Shown one piece after another: positions 57,147 to 64,000 of a stretch of 64,000 nt of DNA. This DNA is from a virus. How positions within the stretch are numbered: position 1 is the stretch's first letter; each line of letters begins with the position of its first letter. The stretch spans positions 1 through 64,000 of IMG/VR virus record IMGVR_UViG_3300022074_000027. One strand, 5' to 3'. Position numbers and translations under genes: made by a program. The notes beneath the pieces are model-generated. The model worked only from the letters and a program-made list of their open reading frames with translations, did no database searches and was not told the DNA's origin.

Positions 57147-58855
57147 TATACTACCACCCTACTAAAGTTTCTACTCTTCTCAAATTTAATTGTATTTCTA
57201 AACTTATCAAATAACATATCTTGTTTATGTGATATTACAAATACATTCTCCTTATCAAAAGTACCTAAGATTTTGAGGAACGCATCTGTTCCGTCTGTAT
57301 CTAGTGAACTATCAAATATTTCATCAAGTATAAGTAGATTAGTATTCGTAGAGTTTTTCATCTTTGCAATGGCTCTCCAAGTAAAAAGTAGTGCAAGGTC
57401 AATTCGCATCTTTTCACCCTCTGAGAAATTTGCATATGTAAAATCATCACGATATCTTGATTTAATAGTTTCACTAAAATTCTCATCAATATTAAAGTTA
57501 ACAAAGAAATCCATAGATGATAAGTAAGTGTTAATTAACTTATTCATAATTGGTAGATACTGTTTTACAATCTTAGTTTTGATACCAGTATCTTGTAACA
57601 GATTTTTTGCAACATCATAATAGAATAATTCTTCTTTTAACTTTTTTGAAGTTGAATCTAAACTATACAACTTTTCTTGTAGTTTGTCAAGTTTTTTTAC
57701 ATCTTCTTCTGCAATTTCTTTATCTTTTATTTGTTTGATTTCAGTTTCCAGAGTTGAGTTAAACTTTTCTAGTTGAGTAATCGTACTACGATACTTTCCA
57801 ATCTCTACTTGATTCTTCTGAATTGCAGTTGCAAGATTTCTAAAGTCTTTTACTTTTTTGTTGACTTTATTCATTTCATCTGATAACTTATTTAATCCAG
57901 TTTCAAGTTCTCTAACTTCTAACAACTTCTCATCAATAGATTTACGTTTAAACTCTTCATCAATGTGCTGTTCACAAGTAGGACAATCATCATTCTCTTC
58001 AAAGAATGTTATTAGATTAGTACTACGATTATGTTTATCTTTTATAGAGAATTGAATATCTTTTAGTTTATCTCTTTTTGTAGTAACTACCTCTTCACCT
58101 TTCATCGCTTCCAAAAAGGTGTCGGTGGATTGTTGTAACTCTGTTTCTTTCTTTTTGTTTGCAAAGATTTCTTCTTCATTAGTTGATATAAGATTTGTCT
58201 TTTCAGAAAGAATATTATCCCTATTGTTTTTAGAATCTTCAATGTACTTCTCTTGTATCTCTATCTTACTTTTAGTAAGTTCAGAGGCATAATTACCTTC
58301 TGTAATATTTGTATTTATCTCTCTTACCTTTGTTTTAAGAACAAAGTTCATTAGAGAGAATATCTTAATGTCAAGAATATCTTCTACAACTTCTCTACGA
58401 GCTTTAGTATTTAATTGCATAAATGGTACAAACGTAGAACTACCAAGTATAACTACTTGTGTAAATGAACGATAATTAAATTTAAGGATTTGTGTTTCTA
58501 AATGTTTCTGATAATCTTTTACATTTGCACTTTGATTAATCATTATATCATTTACATAGATTTCAAACGTATTTGGTTTAATACCACGAACAACTTTTAC
58601 TTGTTTGTTTTGTGTTTCAAACTCCACCTCAACAACTGCATCTCTTGAATTAATTGAGTTAATCAATTGTGATTTACTAATTTGACGAAATGGTTTATTG
58701 AATAATCCAAAACAAAGTGCATCTAAAATAGTAGATTTACCAGCACCGTTTTCTCCAATAATTAATGTTGATGGGTTTTTGTCGAGAAAAATCTCTGTGA
58801 AAGTATTTCCAGTTGAAAGGAAATTCTTCCATCTTACTTTTGTGAACGTAATCAT
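57146..58855 (-). CDS. 46: Recombination endonuclease subunit gp46 (SbcC/Rad50-like)
   Basis: 569 residues. Walker A GENGAGKST (34-42), coiled-coil arms with a CPTC zinc hook at 291-294, ABC signature FSEGEKMRIDLAL, Walker B LLILDEIFDSSLD. Forms the ATP-dependent nuclease with gp47 for end resection in recombination-dependent replication. Overlaps gp47 by 1 bp. Confidence 0.94.
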   Translation of the reverse strand: MITFTKVRWKNFLSTGNTFTEIFLDKNPSTLIIGENGAGKSTILDALCFGLFNKPFRQISKSQLINSINSRDAVVEVEFETQNKQVKVVRGIKPNTFEIYVNDIMINQSANVKDYQKHLETQILKFNYRSFTQVVILGSSTFVPFMQLNTKARREVVEDILDIKIFSLMNFVLKTKVREINTNITEGNYASELTKSKIEIQEKYIEDSKNNRDNILSEKTNLISTNEEEIFANKKKETELQQSTDTFLEAMKGEEVVTTKRDKLKDIQFSIKDKHNRSTNLITFFEENDDCPTCEQHIDEEFKRKSIDEKLLEVRELETGLNKLSDEMNKVNKKVKDFRNLATAIQKNQVEIGKYRSTITQLEKFNSTLETEIKQIKDKEIAEEDVKKLDKLQEKLYSLDSTSKKLKEELFYYDVAKNLLQDTGIKTKIVKQYLPIMNKLINTYLSSMDFFVNFNIDENFSETIKSRYRDDFTYANFSEGEKMRIDLALLFTWRAIAKMKNSTNTNLLILDEIFDSSLDTDGTDAFLKILGTFDKENVFVISHKQDMLFDKFRNTIKFEKSRNFSRVVV

Positions 58856-59916
58856 TATATCTCCAAATCACAAGCTTCTAAGTAAAGTGATTTTAATGTA
58901 TTTTTCAATCTTGATTTATCTAACTCTACATCAAGTTCATCTACATACTTTTCTAATATTGCATTTGTGTCTTGTGTATTTTCTGCAATATCATCAGATA
59001 CATTTGATGCATCTAAATCTGAAAAGTCCTCGACAATCTTGACTTCATGAGTTTGTTCTTGTAACAATCTATCGGTAAATCTATCAAACTGATATAAGTC
59101 TTTTTTATTGACTACAACCAATTTGATAAACTTATCCCTATACTTCTTTGTTTCAATTTTACTATAATCGGTTGTCGTATCATCATAATAAATTTTCTCA
59201 AAGATAGTATATGGATTCACAATTCTTTCCATATCCATTGTTTCAGTATCAAAGACATGGAATCCTTTAGGACAATTATCATCACTCCATGTCATTTGAT
59301 ATGTAGAGCCAAGATAATAGATTTGACCATCATCAGACTTTTTATGAAAGTGTCCAGAGAATACAGTTGAAAAAGTTTTGAATACTTCTTTAGGATAACC
59401 GTTTTCAGAGAAATGACCTTTGTGCATTTCAAATCCATTTATCTCTAAATGACCCATACAAATCTTTGCATCTGTATCTTTGATGCTTTGTATTGTACTA
59501 CCATAGTTCTCTGCATTAATCCAAGGAACAAAATGAATAGGTGTACCATCAAAATCTACAGTATCACAATTTGCATAGTATTTAATATTACTATGTTTAT
59601 TACCTACTAATTCTGCTACAGAGTTTATTTCATTGGTGTTCTTGTAAAATGTATCATGATTACCAATCAAAATATGTGTATCAATATTTCTATCAACAAT
59701 TGGTTGTATGAATCGTCTACGAAAATCATTTGCAATCTTATATGAAACAAACTTACGTCTGTCCATAGTATCACCTAAATGTATAATTGTATCTATCTTG
59801 TTTTTGTCAATGTATGGGAAAAAGACTTCTTCCCAGAACTTATAAAAATACTCATTAAACGGTAAACTATCGTTTCTCGCACCGAAGTGAGTATCAGTTA
59901 TCAGCGCTATCTTCAT
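58855..59916 (-). CDS. 47: Recombination nuclease gp47 (SbcD/Mre11-like)
   Basis: 353 residues. Metallophosphoesterase motifs in order: DTHFGARND (Asp8, His10), HLGDTMDRRK, LIGNHDTF and GHFHKKSD. Nuclease partner of gp46. Its start overlaps the gp55 stop by 23 bp. Order 55-47-46 is typical of T4-like phages. Confidence 0.94.
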   Translation of the reverse strand: MKIALITDTHFGARNDSLPFNEYFYKFWEEVFFPYIDKNKIDTIIHLGDTMDRRKFVSYKIANDFRRRFIQPIVDRNIDTHILIGNHDTFYKNTNEINSVAELVGNKHSNIKYYANCDTVDFDGTPIHFVPWINAENYGSTIQSIKDTDAKICMGHLEINGFEMHKGHFSENGYPKEVFKTFSTVFSGHFHKKSDDGQIYYLGSTYQMTWSDDNCPKGFHVFDTETMDMERIVNPYTIFEKIYYDDTTTDYSKIETKKYRDKFIKLVVVNKKDLYQFDRFTDRLLQEQTHEVKIVEDFSDLDASNVSDDIAENTQDTNAILEKYVDELDVELDKSRLKNTLKSLYLEACDLEI

Positions 59917-60424
59917 AAAATAATTCTAATCCTTTTGGTTTCACTTTTTTCTTTTTGGGTTTATAAACATCTTCCTCTGGCAAAAAGTTCTTTTGTAGAT
60001 AATCTATATACGGATTATCAAACTCTTCTCCACCATAATCTTCAGGCATGACATTCATATTTTCAATGTATTTGTTTTTTACATGAGCTTGTTTTTTCTC
60101 TTTCTGTATTCGTCTTAAAAACGCATAATAAATTATTTGTGTAAAATATGCAAATGGATTATTAGATTTCTCTGGATTAAAGTTGTGTACATATTGTAGA
60201 CAGTTTTCAATACCATCAGATATCATTTCTTCACGATAAGTATAGTTTATAAAGTTTGGTCTATACGATAAGTGATTCGCAATTTTAAGAAAACATTCAC
60301 CAATATAATTTGTTATTGGTGGTGGATTTTTACCTTGTTCTTTTGCTTCTTTACAACGATTATTCCATTCAATCATTGCAGTAAGAAATTCTTTATTATT
60401 TACATAATGGGGTTTTTTTGACAC
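59894..60424 (-). CDS. 55: Late sigma factor gp55
   Basis: 176 residues. Matches T4-like gp55: YIGECFLKIANHLSYRPNF, YREEMISDGIENCLQY and NPEKSNNPFAYFTQIIYYAFLRRI, the sigma region 2-like core that reads TATAAATA. The C-terminal tail ends with a hydrophobic clamp-binding-like element (GLELFYED). Works with gp33 and gp45. Own early promoter. Confidence 0.92.
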   Translation of the reverse strand: MSKKPHYVNNKEFLTAMIEWNNRCKEAKEQGKNPPPITNYIGECFLKIANHLSYRPNFINYTYREEMISDGIENCLQYVHNFNPEKSNNPFAYFTQIIYYAFLRRIQKEKKQAHVKNKYIENMNVMPEDYGGEEFDNPYIDYLQKNFLPEEDVYKPKKKKVKPKGLELFYEDSADN

Positions 60425-60453
60425 GACACCTTTCCTTTATTAAAAGTTATACT

Positions 60454-60482
60454 TTTATACCATACTACGATACTAAAGTCAA
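60454..60482 (-). promoter_or_regulatory. Early promoter of gp55
   Basis: TTGACT (60477-60482), 17-bp spacer, TATAAA (60454-60459). Its -35 is one arm of an inverted repeat shared with a plus-strand promoter-like site. Confidence 0.75.
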
Positions 60483-60501
60483 GTCGTTGTGTGACTTGAC
60501 T
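60477..60501. repeat. 9-bp perfect inverted repeat between divergent promoters
   Basis: AGTCAAGTC (60477-60485), 7-nt centre GTTGTGT, GACTTGACT (60493-60501). Each arm contains a -35 TTGACT facing outward. Confidence 0.75.
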
Positions 60502-60524
60502 CTCAAGTAATTATTGTGTATACT
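60496..60524 (+). promoter_or_regulatory. Plus-strand promoter-like site, divergent from gp55
   Basis: TTGACT (60496-60501), 17-bp spacer, TATACT (60519-60524). A good consensus, but a transcript would run antisense to the 60549-60947 gene; no plus-strand gene follows. A short hairpin, CTTTGTG/CACAGAG, lies just downstream. Confidence 0.45.
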
Positions 60525-60548
60525 CACTTTGTGACTCACAGAGTAATA

Positions 60549-60947
60549 TTAATGTATTGTAGGTTTTTCTTCATCTTCATCATACCAACTACTCATAAGT
60601 TCTCTAACCTCATTTTCTATACCCTCTAGCTCTTTATCGGTGGGTTGTCTATATTCGGTTGTTTTCATATCTTCCATTTTACTTACACAAAAGTCATAGA
60701 ATCTTGTTAATCCAATTGACGAATCTGTAATTGCAATCACATTGTTTTTGATGATGTCATATGTCTGGTTTTGACTGTAATTAATCCAACGAGAGAAAGC
60801 CATAGCTTCCTCTACCTTACCCTTTTTAATTCTTGGGTAAATATTAACTTTTAATGGATTTTGTATTTTAAGAAACTCTCCGTTACCATCAGATACATTC
60901 CCTACAATCTCTTCACCATTTCTTAATTTTAATATTTTGGTTTCCAT
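60549..60947 (-). CDS. Conserved protein with Sm-like N-terminus
   Basis: 132 residues. The N-terminal strands (ILKLRNGEEIVGNVSDGNGE, LKIQNPLKVNI) resemble the Sm/LSm barrel start that handles RNA. NNVIAITDSSIGLTRFYDF follows, then an acidic tail. Common between gp55 and uvsW in marine T4-like phages. Function unknown. Confidence 0.7.
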   Translation of the reverse strand: METKILKLRNGEEIVGNVSDGNGEFLKIQNPLKVNIYPRIKKGKVEEAMAFSRWINYSQNQTYDIIKNNVIAITDSSIGLTRFYDFCVSKMEDMKTTEYRQPTDKELEGIENEVRELMSSWYDEDEEKPTIH

Positions 60948-60948
60948 G

Positions 60949-62427
60949 TCATTTCTCTATTTTAAGATTTTTAATTTGATAATTAAATTCTTCTTCATTA
61001 TAGATATTTATTCGTTCCATAAAATGACGAAGTGTAAAATTCTGTCTTGATTTGTGTGTAAAGTCATCTGCTATATCATAAAGAGTTGCAGCACTCTTTT
61101 CTGTTCCTTGTCGTAATCCTCTACCAATTGACTGTAACACTCTAATTCTTGATTTGCTTGGACTACTGAAGATAACATTATGAAGATTACGAATGTTAAT
61201 ACCAGTAGAGAAAGTGCCGTATGATGCAACAATGATTGCGTTCTTTTCCTTTTCCGTGATTTCACGAATATTTTCCCTTGTTTGTGTATCAGTACCACCA
61301 TGAACGTAAAATACTTTTCTATCTAAGTCTTTTAACATATCATATAATACTGCACCATGTTTTTCAACAAATTGAAATAATAATAGTGTATTACCTTTTA
61401 AGTGTGTTGTCAAGTCAATAATAAATTTATTTCTTCTTTCATCTCTCACAATCAAATCTACTTCATCTTGAAAGTTCTGGTCTTTCATAAATTTACAATC
61501 AACTTCTGGATATTGTAACACTATACACTTAATATTTAATTTTGCAAGTGTTTTATTTTCCATAAGTTCTTTTGTTGTTGTTACTTGGTTGACAGACCCA
61601 AATAAACCCTCTAGTATAAGCCTGTGCGTCTGTGTGCCGTCCAGAGTACCAGTAAACCCATGTCTGTGTACACATTGTTGTAATTTATTCATTATACTTG
61701 TTAAGGATTTTGCTTTAAAAAGGTGTACCTCATCACCTAATATACAACCAAAATTATCGAAGAATTTCTTAGGCATTTTATAAAGTGATTGCCAAGTTGA
61801 TATTACGACTTGATGAGTTATTTCTCTAGAGTGTCCTTGATATATTCTTTGCATCATTTTTTCATCATACCCATAGTCAACAAAGTCTGAATACATTTGT
61901 TCTACCAAAGATGTTGTGGGTACAAGTATCAGTACTTTACCAGATTCATACCATCTTGTCAAGAGATAAATTATTAACGACTTACCACTAGCAGTAGGGC
62001 TGAGAAGAAGACTCCTATCATTTCTGACTGCATGAACAAATGCGGCCATCTGGTAATCACGAATCTGTAAAGTTGTTCCCTTGGACTTAGGTGACACTCC
62101 TCTAACAAATCTATCCAACTCGCTAGTTCCATATTTTCTCTCATTTAAAACTCCTTCCTTATACTCAATATCTATTTCGTTTCGTTTTGCAAATTCTTCT
62201 ATATATGGTAATAGTCCTACATAAATTTCATTTGATGCAACTGAATACAGTCTAATTTTACCGTCCCAAATTCTATTTCTGTATGTAGGCATAAATCTAG
62301 CGCCTGGGACTTCAAACGTAAAAAAGTCTGACAATTCTCTTGCATAATTAGGTTCAGTTTTAACACACAGATGAACCTCATTCTTTTTTGATATAATCAA
62401 AATGAACCCTCTAAGAATCTCTTCCAA
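60949..62427 (-). CDS. uvsW: UvsW helicase
   Basis: 492 residues, superfamily 2. Walker A SPTASGKS (motif I), DExH box ILGDEVHLF, motif III-like GFTGTLDGT and C-terminal SIGRGLRQGTEK (motif VI). T4 UvsW unwinds R-loops and branched DNA, shifting replication from origin- to recombination-dependent mode. ATG 62427 overlaps uvsY by 31 bp. A TTG at 62400 behind AGAGGG, overlapping the uvsY stop as TTGA, may be the true start. Confidence 0.92.
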   Translation of the reverse strand: MEEILRGFILIISKKNEVHLCVKTEPNYARELSDFFTFEVPGARFMPTYRNRIWDGKIRLYSVASNEIYVGLLPYIEEFAKRNEIDIEYKEGVLNERKYGTSELDRFVRGVSPKSKGTTLQIRDYQMAAFVHAVRNDRSLLLSPTASGKSLIIYLLTRWYESGKVLILVPTTSLVEQMYSDFVDYGYDEKMMQRIYQGHSREITHQVVISTWQSLYKMPKKFFDNFGCILGDEVHLFKAKSLTSIMNKLQQCVHRHGFTGTLDGTQTHRLILEGLFGSVNQVTTTKELMENKTLAKLNIKCIVLQYPEVDCKFMKDQNFQDEVDLIVRDERRNKFIIDLTTHLKGNTLLLFQFVEKHGAVLYDMLKDLDRKVFYVHGGTDTQTRENIREITEKEKNAIIVASYGTFSTGINIRNLHNVIFSSPSKSRIRVLQSIGRGLRQGTEKSAATLYDIADDFTHKSRQNFTLRHFMERINIYNEEEFNYQIKNLKIEK

Positions 62428-62825
62428 TCAATCGCATTTTTAATTTGAAATCCACGATTGTTTACTGACTTACAGACTCTTTCTGCATAATCACACATTG
62501 CATTATGATATTCAACTTTATGTTTTGATTTAATTAAGTCTTCATCACTTTCAAGATATGTGGGTAAATCTTGTTTGAGTATTTTCAAATCAAACGGATT
62601 TTCTTGGTAAACACTTGGTGGTGCTTTACCAGAATAGTATTCCCATTTTTTTCTGAAAAGAACTTTATATTCGGACTCTGCTTGTTTTGATAACAGATTC
62701 CAACGAGTATATATTCTTAAATACTTTGCGTAAAGTTCTGGTGTTTTGAGTGATTCAATGTCTAGTTTTTCATTGTCTATTTTGAGGTCTTTTTCAGCCT
62801 CATTTTGAAGTTGTTCCAAATCCAT
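62397..62825 (-). CDS. uvsY: UvsY recombination mediator
   Basis: 142 residues, matching T4 UvsY (137). DLEQLQNEAEKDLKIDNEKL and the LFRKKWEYYSGKAPPS block correspond to the T4 LxxRLDYYSG region. RGFQIKNAIDWKRFLEG matches the C-terminus. Loads UvsX on gp32-coated ssDNA. Between uvsW and the tail-tube-like gene as in cyanophages. Confidence 0.9.
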   Translation of the reverse strand: MDLEQLQNEAEKDLKIDNEKLDIESLKTPELYAKYLRIYTRWNLLSKQAESEYKVLFRKKWEYYSGKAPPSVYQENPFDLKILKQDLPTYLESDEDLIKSKHKVEYHNAMCDYAERVCKSVNNRGFQIKNAIDWKRFLEGSF

Positions 62826-62839
62826 AATATAACCTTATT

Positions 62840-63430
62840 TTATAATGTAAATATTTCGTATAGTGTATAACTGAAAGTACAAGTCGCTGTCAAGTATGTA
62901 ACGTCCCCTGCTTGTTGGTCAAATTGTAATGCACTTAATGCTACTGGATATATATCAGAAAACCTAACATCAACTGTTGGGTTATTTTTACTTGATGTAA
63001 TTATTAATGATGCATCACTATACATAGACTGCACCCCAACTGCATTATCATTTGTTTTTGCAGAACCAGTAGACTTTGGTGTTTGTGTAGGAAATGAGTT
63101 TGTGTTTCTACTTCTAAAAGATTCAAACTGTGTTCTTGATTTAGGAAAACCTATAGCAACTAACCAATCATGAAGTTCTGTATAATTTTCTAATTTTTCA
63201 TCTACAAGAAATTGTAGGTCTAGATTTTCATATGTTAATGTATGACCTTGAACTGGTAATTCTTTAAATGGTGTTGGTATAACAACATCACCTAAATTTA
63301 TTCCAGGCAAGTTTACTTGGGTAGTAAAAAATTCTACCTTTGGAAGTTTGTTACATTTAAATACAAATTTTGATGGGTCTGCATAGTCAAGTTCAGTCGG
63401 TTGTCTTGACAACATATTCGTTGTAACCAT
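62840..63430 (-). CDS. Virion protein of tail-tube type
   Basis: 196 residues. FVFKCNKLPKVEFFTTQVNL, PTPFKELPVQGHTLTYENL, LQFLVDEKLENYTELHDWLV and GFPKSRTQFE form the beta pattern typical of myovirus tail-tube (gp19) and related tail proteins. A C-terminal strand (VTYLTATCTFSYTLYEIF) ends it. Which T4 gene it equals (gp19 or a tail-completion protein) is unclear. Overlaps the DUF1289 gene by 38 bp. Confidence 0.65.
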   Translation of the reverse strand: MVTTNMLSRQPTELDYADPSKFVFKCNKLPKVEFFTTQVNLPGINLGDVVIPTPFKELPVQGHTLTYENLDLQFLVDEKLENYTELHDWLVAIGFPKSRTQFESFRSRNTNSFPTQTPKSTGSAKTNDNAVGVQSMYSDASLIITSSKNNPTVDVRFSDIYPVALSALQFDQQAGDVTYLTATCTFSYTLYEIFTL

Positions 63431-63572
63431 TTAGTTTCTCCATAACCATTCTTCTTTGTTCGTCAGAGTATGATGACCACAATGTTATTTCATCTCTGGT
63501 TCTTCCACACCCAATACAAATATTTTTTTTTAGTTCGCATATTTGTATACAAGGACTTTCTATGGTTTTCAT
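63393..63572 (-). CDS. DUF1289-family protein (59 aa)
   Basis: 59 residues from ATG 63572. The DUF1289 pattern is complete: SPCIQICELKKNICIGCGRT, then DEITLWSSYSDEQRRMV. Four cysteines (PC, IC, IC, GC) suggest a zinc or iron-sulfur site. DUF1289 is mainly a proteobacterial family and its function is unknown. The weak ribosome binding site is odd. Confidence 0.82.
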   Translation of the reverse strand: MKTIESPCIQICELKKNICIGCGRTRDEITLWSSYSDEQRRMVMEKLNGYNEYVVKTTD

Positions 63573-63588
63573 AGTATTATTTAGGTAT

Positions 63589-63615
63589 AAAAAAAGGGGG
63601 GTCGAATGACCCCCC
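63589..63615 (-). terminator. Intrinsic terminator after gp23
   Basis: Perfect 8-bp stem GGGGGGTC/GACCCCCC with a 4-nt loop (63596-63615), followed on the minus strand by TTTTTTTAT. Strong terminator for the highly expressed capsid gene. Confidence 0.92.
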
Positions 63616-63641
63616 TAAAGTAACTAACAATTCGTTTCTTA

Positions 63642-64000
63642 TTACATTAAGTTAGCAACTTGTACTCTTCTGTAGTAAGTGTTATCGTTTGCGCCAGGCA
63701 CAACATCATTAGCAGATGAAGTTGCAAATGGGTTTTGAGCAACACCATAACGAGTCTTAAATCCAATTTTTGGTTGGAAAGTATTCTCACCTACAGCACG
63801 AACCATTTGTAATGGTACATACGGACAGTAGAAAATACCAGCGTCATATGGTGAAGTTCCCTTATATCCTACAACGTAGTACTGTTTTGCAGCGTTGTTT
63901 GCAGCATATGGGTCGATATACACTCTATATCTTCCGTTAAGTACACCAGCAAAAGTGTTACCAGTATCATCAACTTGTAAGTTGTTACTTAGAGCAGGAG
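63642..64000 (-). CDS. 23: Major capsid protein gp23, C-terminal part
   Basis: The open frame runs to the right edge, so the 5' end is outside the window. About 119 residues are visible: FAGVLNGRYRVYIDPYA, GTSPYDAGIFYCPYVPLQM and NTFQPKIGFKTRYGVAQNPF, a very close match to T4-type gp23. Forms the hexameric capsid lattice. Followed by a strong terminator. Confidence 0.95.
   Translation of the reverse strand, partial: PALSNNLQVDDTGNTFAGVLNGRYRVYIDPYAANNAAKQYYVVGYKGTSPYDAGIFYCPYVPLQMVRAVGENTFQPKIGFKTRYGVAQNPFATSSANDVVPGANDNTYYRRVQVANLM

Noticed and set aside
1-64000. CRISPR arrays, insertion sequences, integrase or attachment sites
   Set aside because: No spaced direct-repeat array, transposase motif or tRNA-like att site was seen; the only tRNA-like element is the tmRNA.

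Overview
This window looks like 64 kb of a T4-like myovirus genome with low GC. The T4 replication and late-transcription core is almost complete: gp32, gp59, gp33, RNase H, gp61, gp41, UvsX, gp43, RegA, gp62, gp44, gp45, gp46, gp47, gp55, UvsW, UvsY, and the C-terminal end of the major capsid protein gp23. All genes but one (the partial ORF at the left edge) lie on the minus strand, mostly packed with ATGA or TAATG overlaps. The accessory genes (ThyX, PhoH, MazG, Hsp20, a 2OG-Fe oxygenase, bS21, class II ribonucleotide reductase) are typical of marine T4-like phages. A circularly permuted tmRNA with an ANDN-type tag and an alphaproteobacterial-type cytochrome b point to an alphaproteobacterial host, possibly SAR11. 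The host is inferred, not shown directly.

Layout. 0-2.8 kb: a partial plus-strand tail or structural ORF converging on small minus-strand membrane or exported proteins. 2.9-6.4 kb: gp32, ThyX, gp59, gp33, a membrane protein and the permuted tmRNA. 6.4-17.7 kb: nucleases, lysins, PhoH, a zinc protease, RNase H, bS21, a lipoprotein and many small early-type genes. 17.8-19.8 kb: an operon encoding a full-length cytochrome b and a pseudoazurin-like cupredoxin behind a T4-type late promoter. 19.9-23.9 kb: nuclease, three tiny Cys-rich proteins (one metallothionein-like), B12-dependent ribonucleotide reductase and primase. 23.9-40.4 kb: a late-type block with probable spanins and holin candidates, virion proteins and large multidomain structural proteins. 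40.4-51.8 kb: replisome genes interrupted by a DNA cytosine-C5 methyltransferase and TET/JBP-like dioxygenase pair. 51.8-57.1 kb: Hsp20, DUF932, ParB-like, a stand-alone sigma70 region-4 protein and an N6A/N4C methyltransferase. 57.1-64 kb: gp46, gp47, gp55, UvsW, UvsY, a tail-tube-like protein, DUF1289 and gp23.

Regulation. About 19 minus-strand sites match TTGAC(T/A)-N17-TANNNT. Many share the same spacer and leader, so they look like copies of one early promoter module. A separate set of TATAAATA sites fits gp55/gp33/gp45 late transcription, and all three of those genes are present. At gp32 and the tmRNA the two elements are superimposed.

Most interesting points: (1) a respiratory electron-transfer pair, cytochrome b plus pseudoazurin, placed under a late promoter; (2) a phage-borne permuted two-piece tmRNA with intact G3-U70 and a readable degradation tag; (3) a C5-methyltransferase/TET pair predicted to make 5-hydroxymethylcytosine DNA; (4) a 36-residue protein with 14 cysteines; (5) a region-4-only sigma fragment alongside a family of near-identical promoters.
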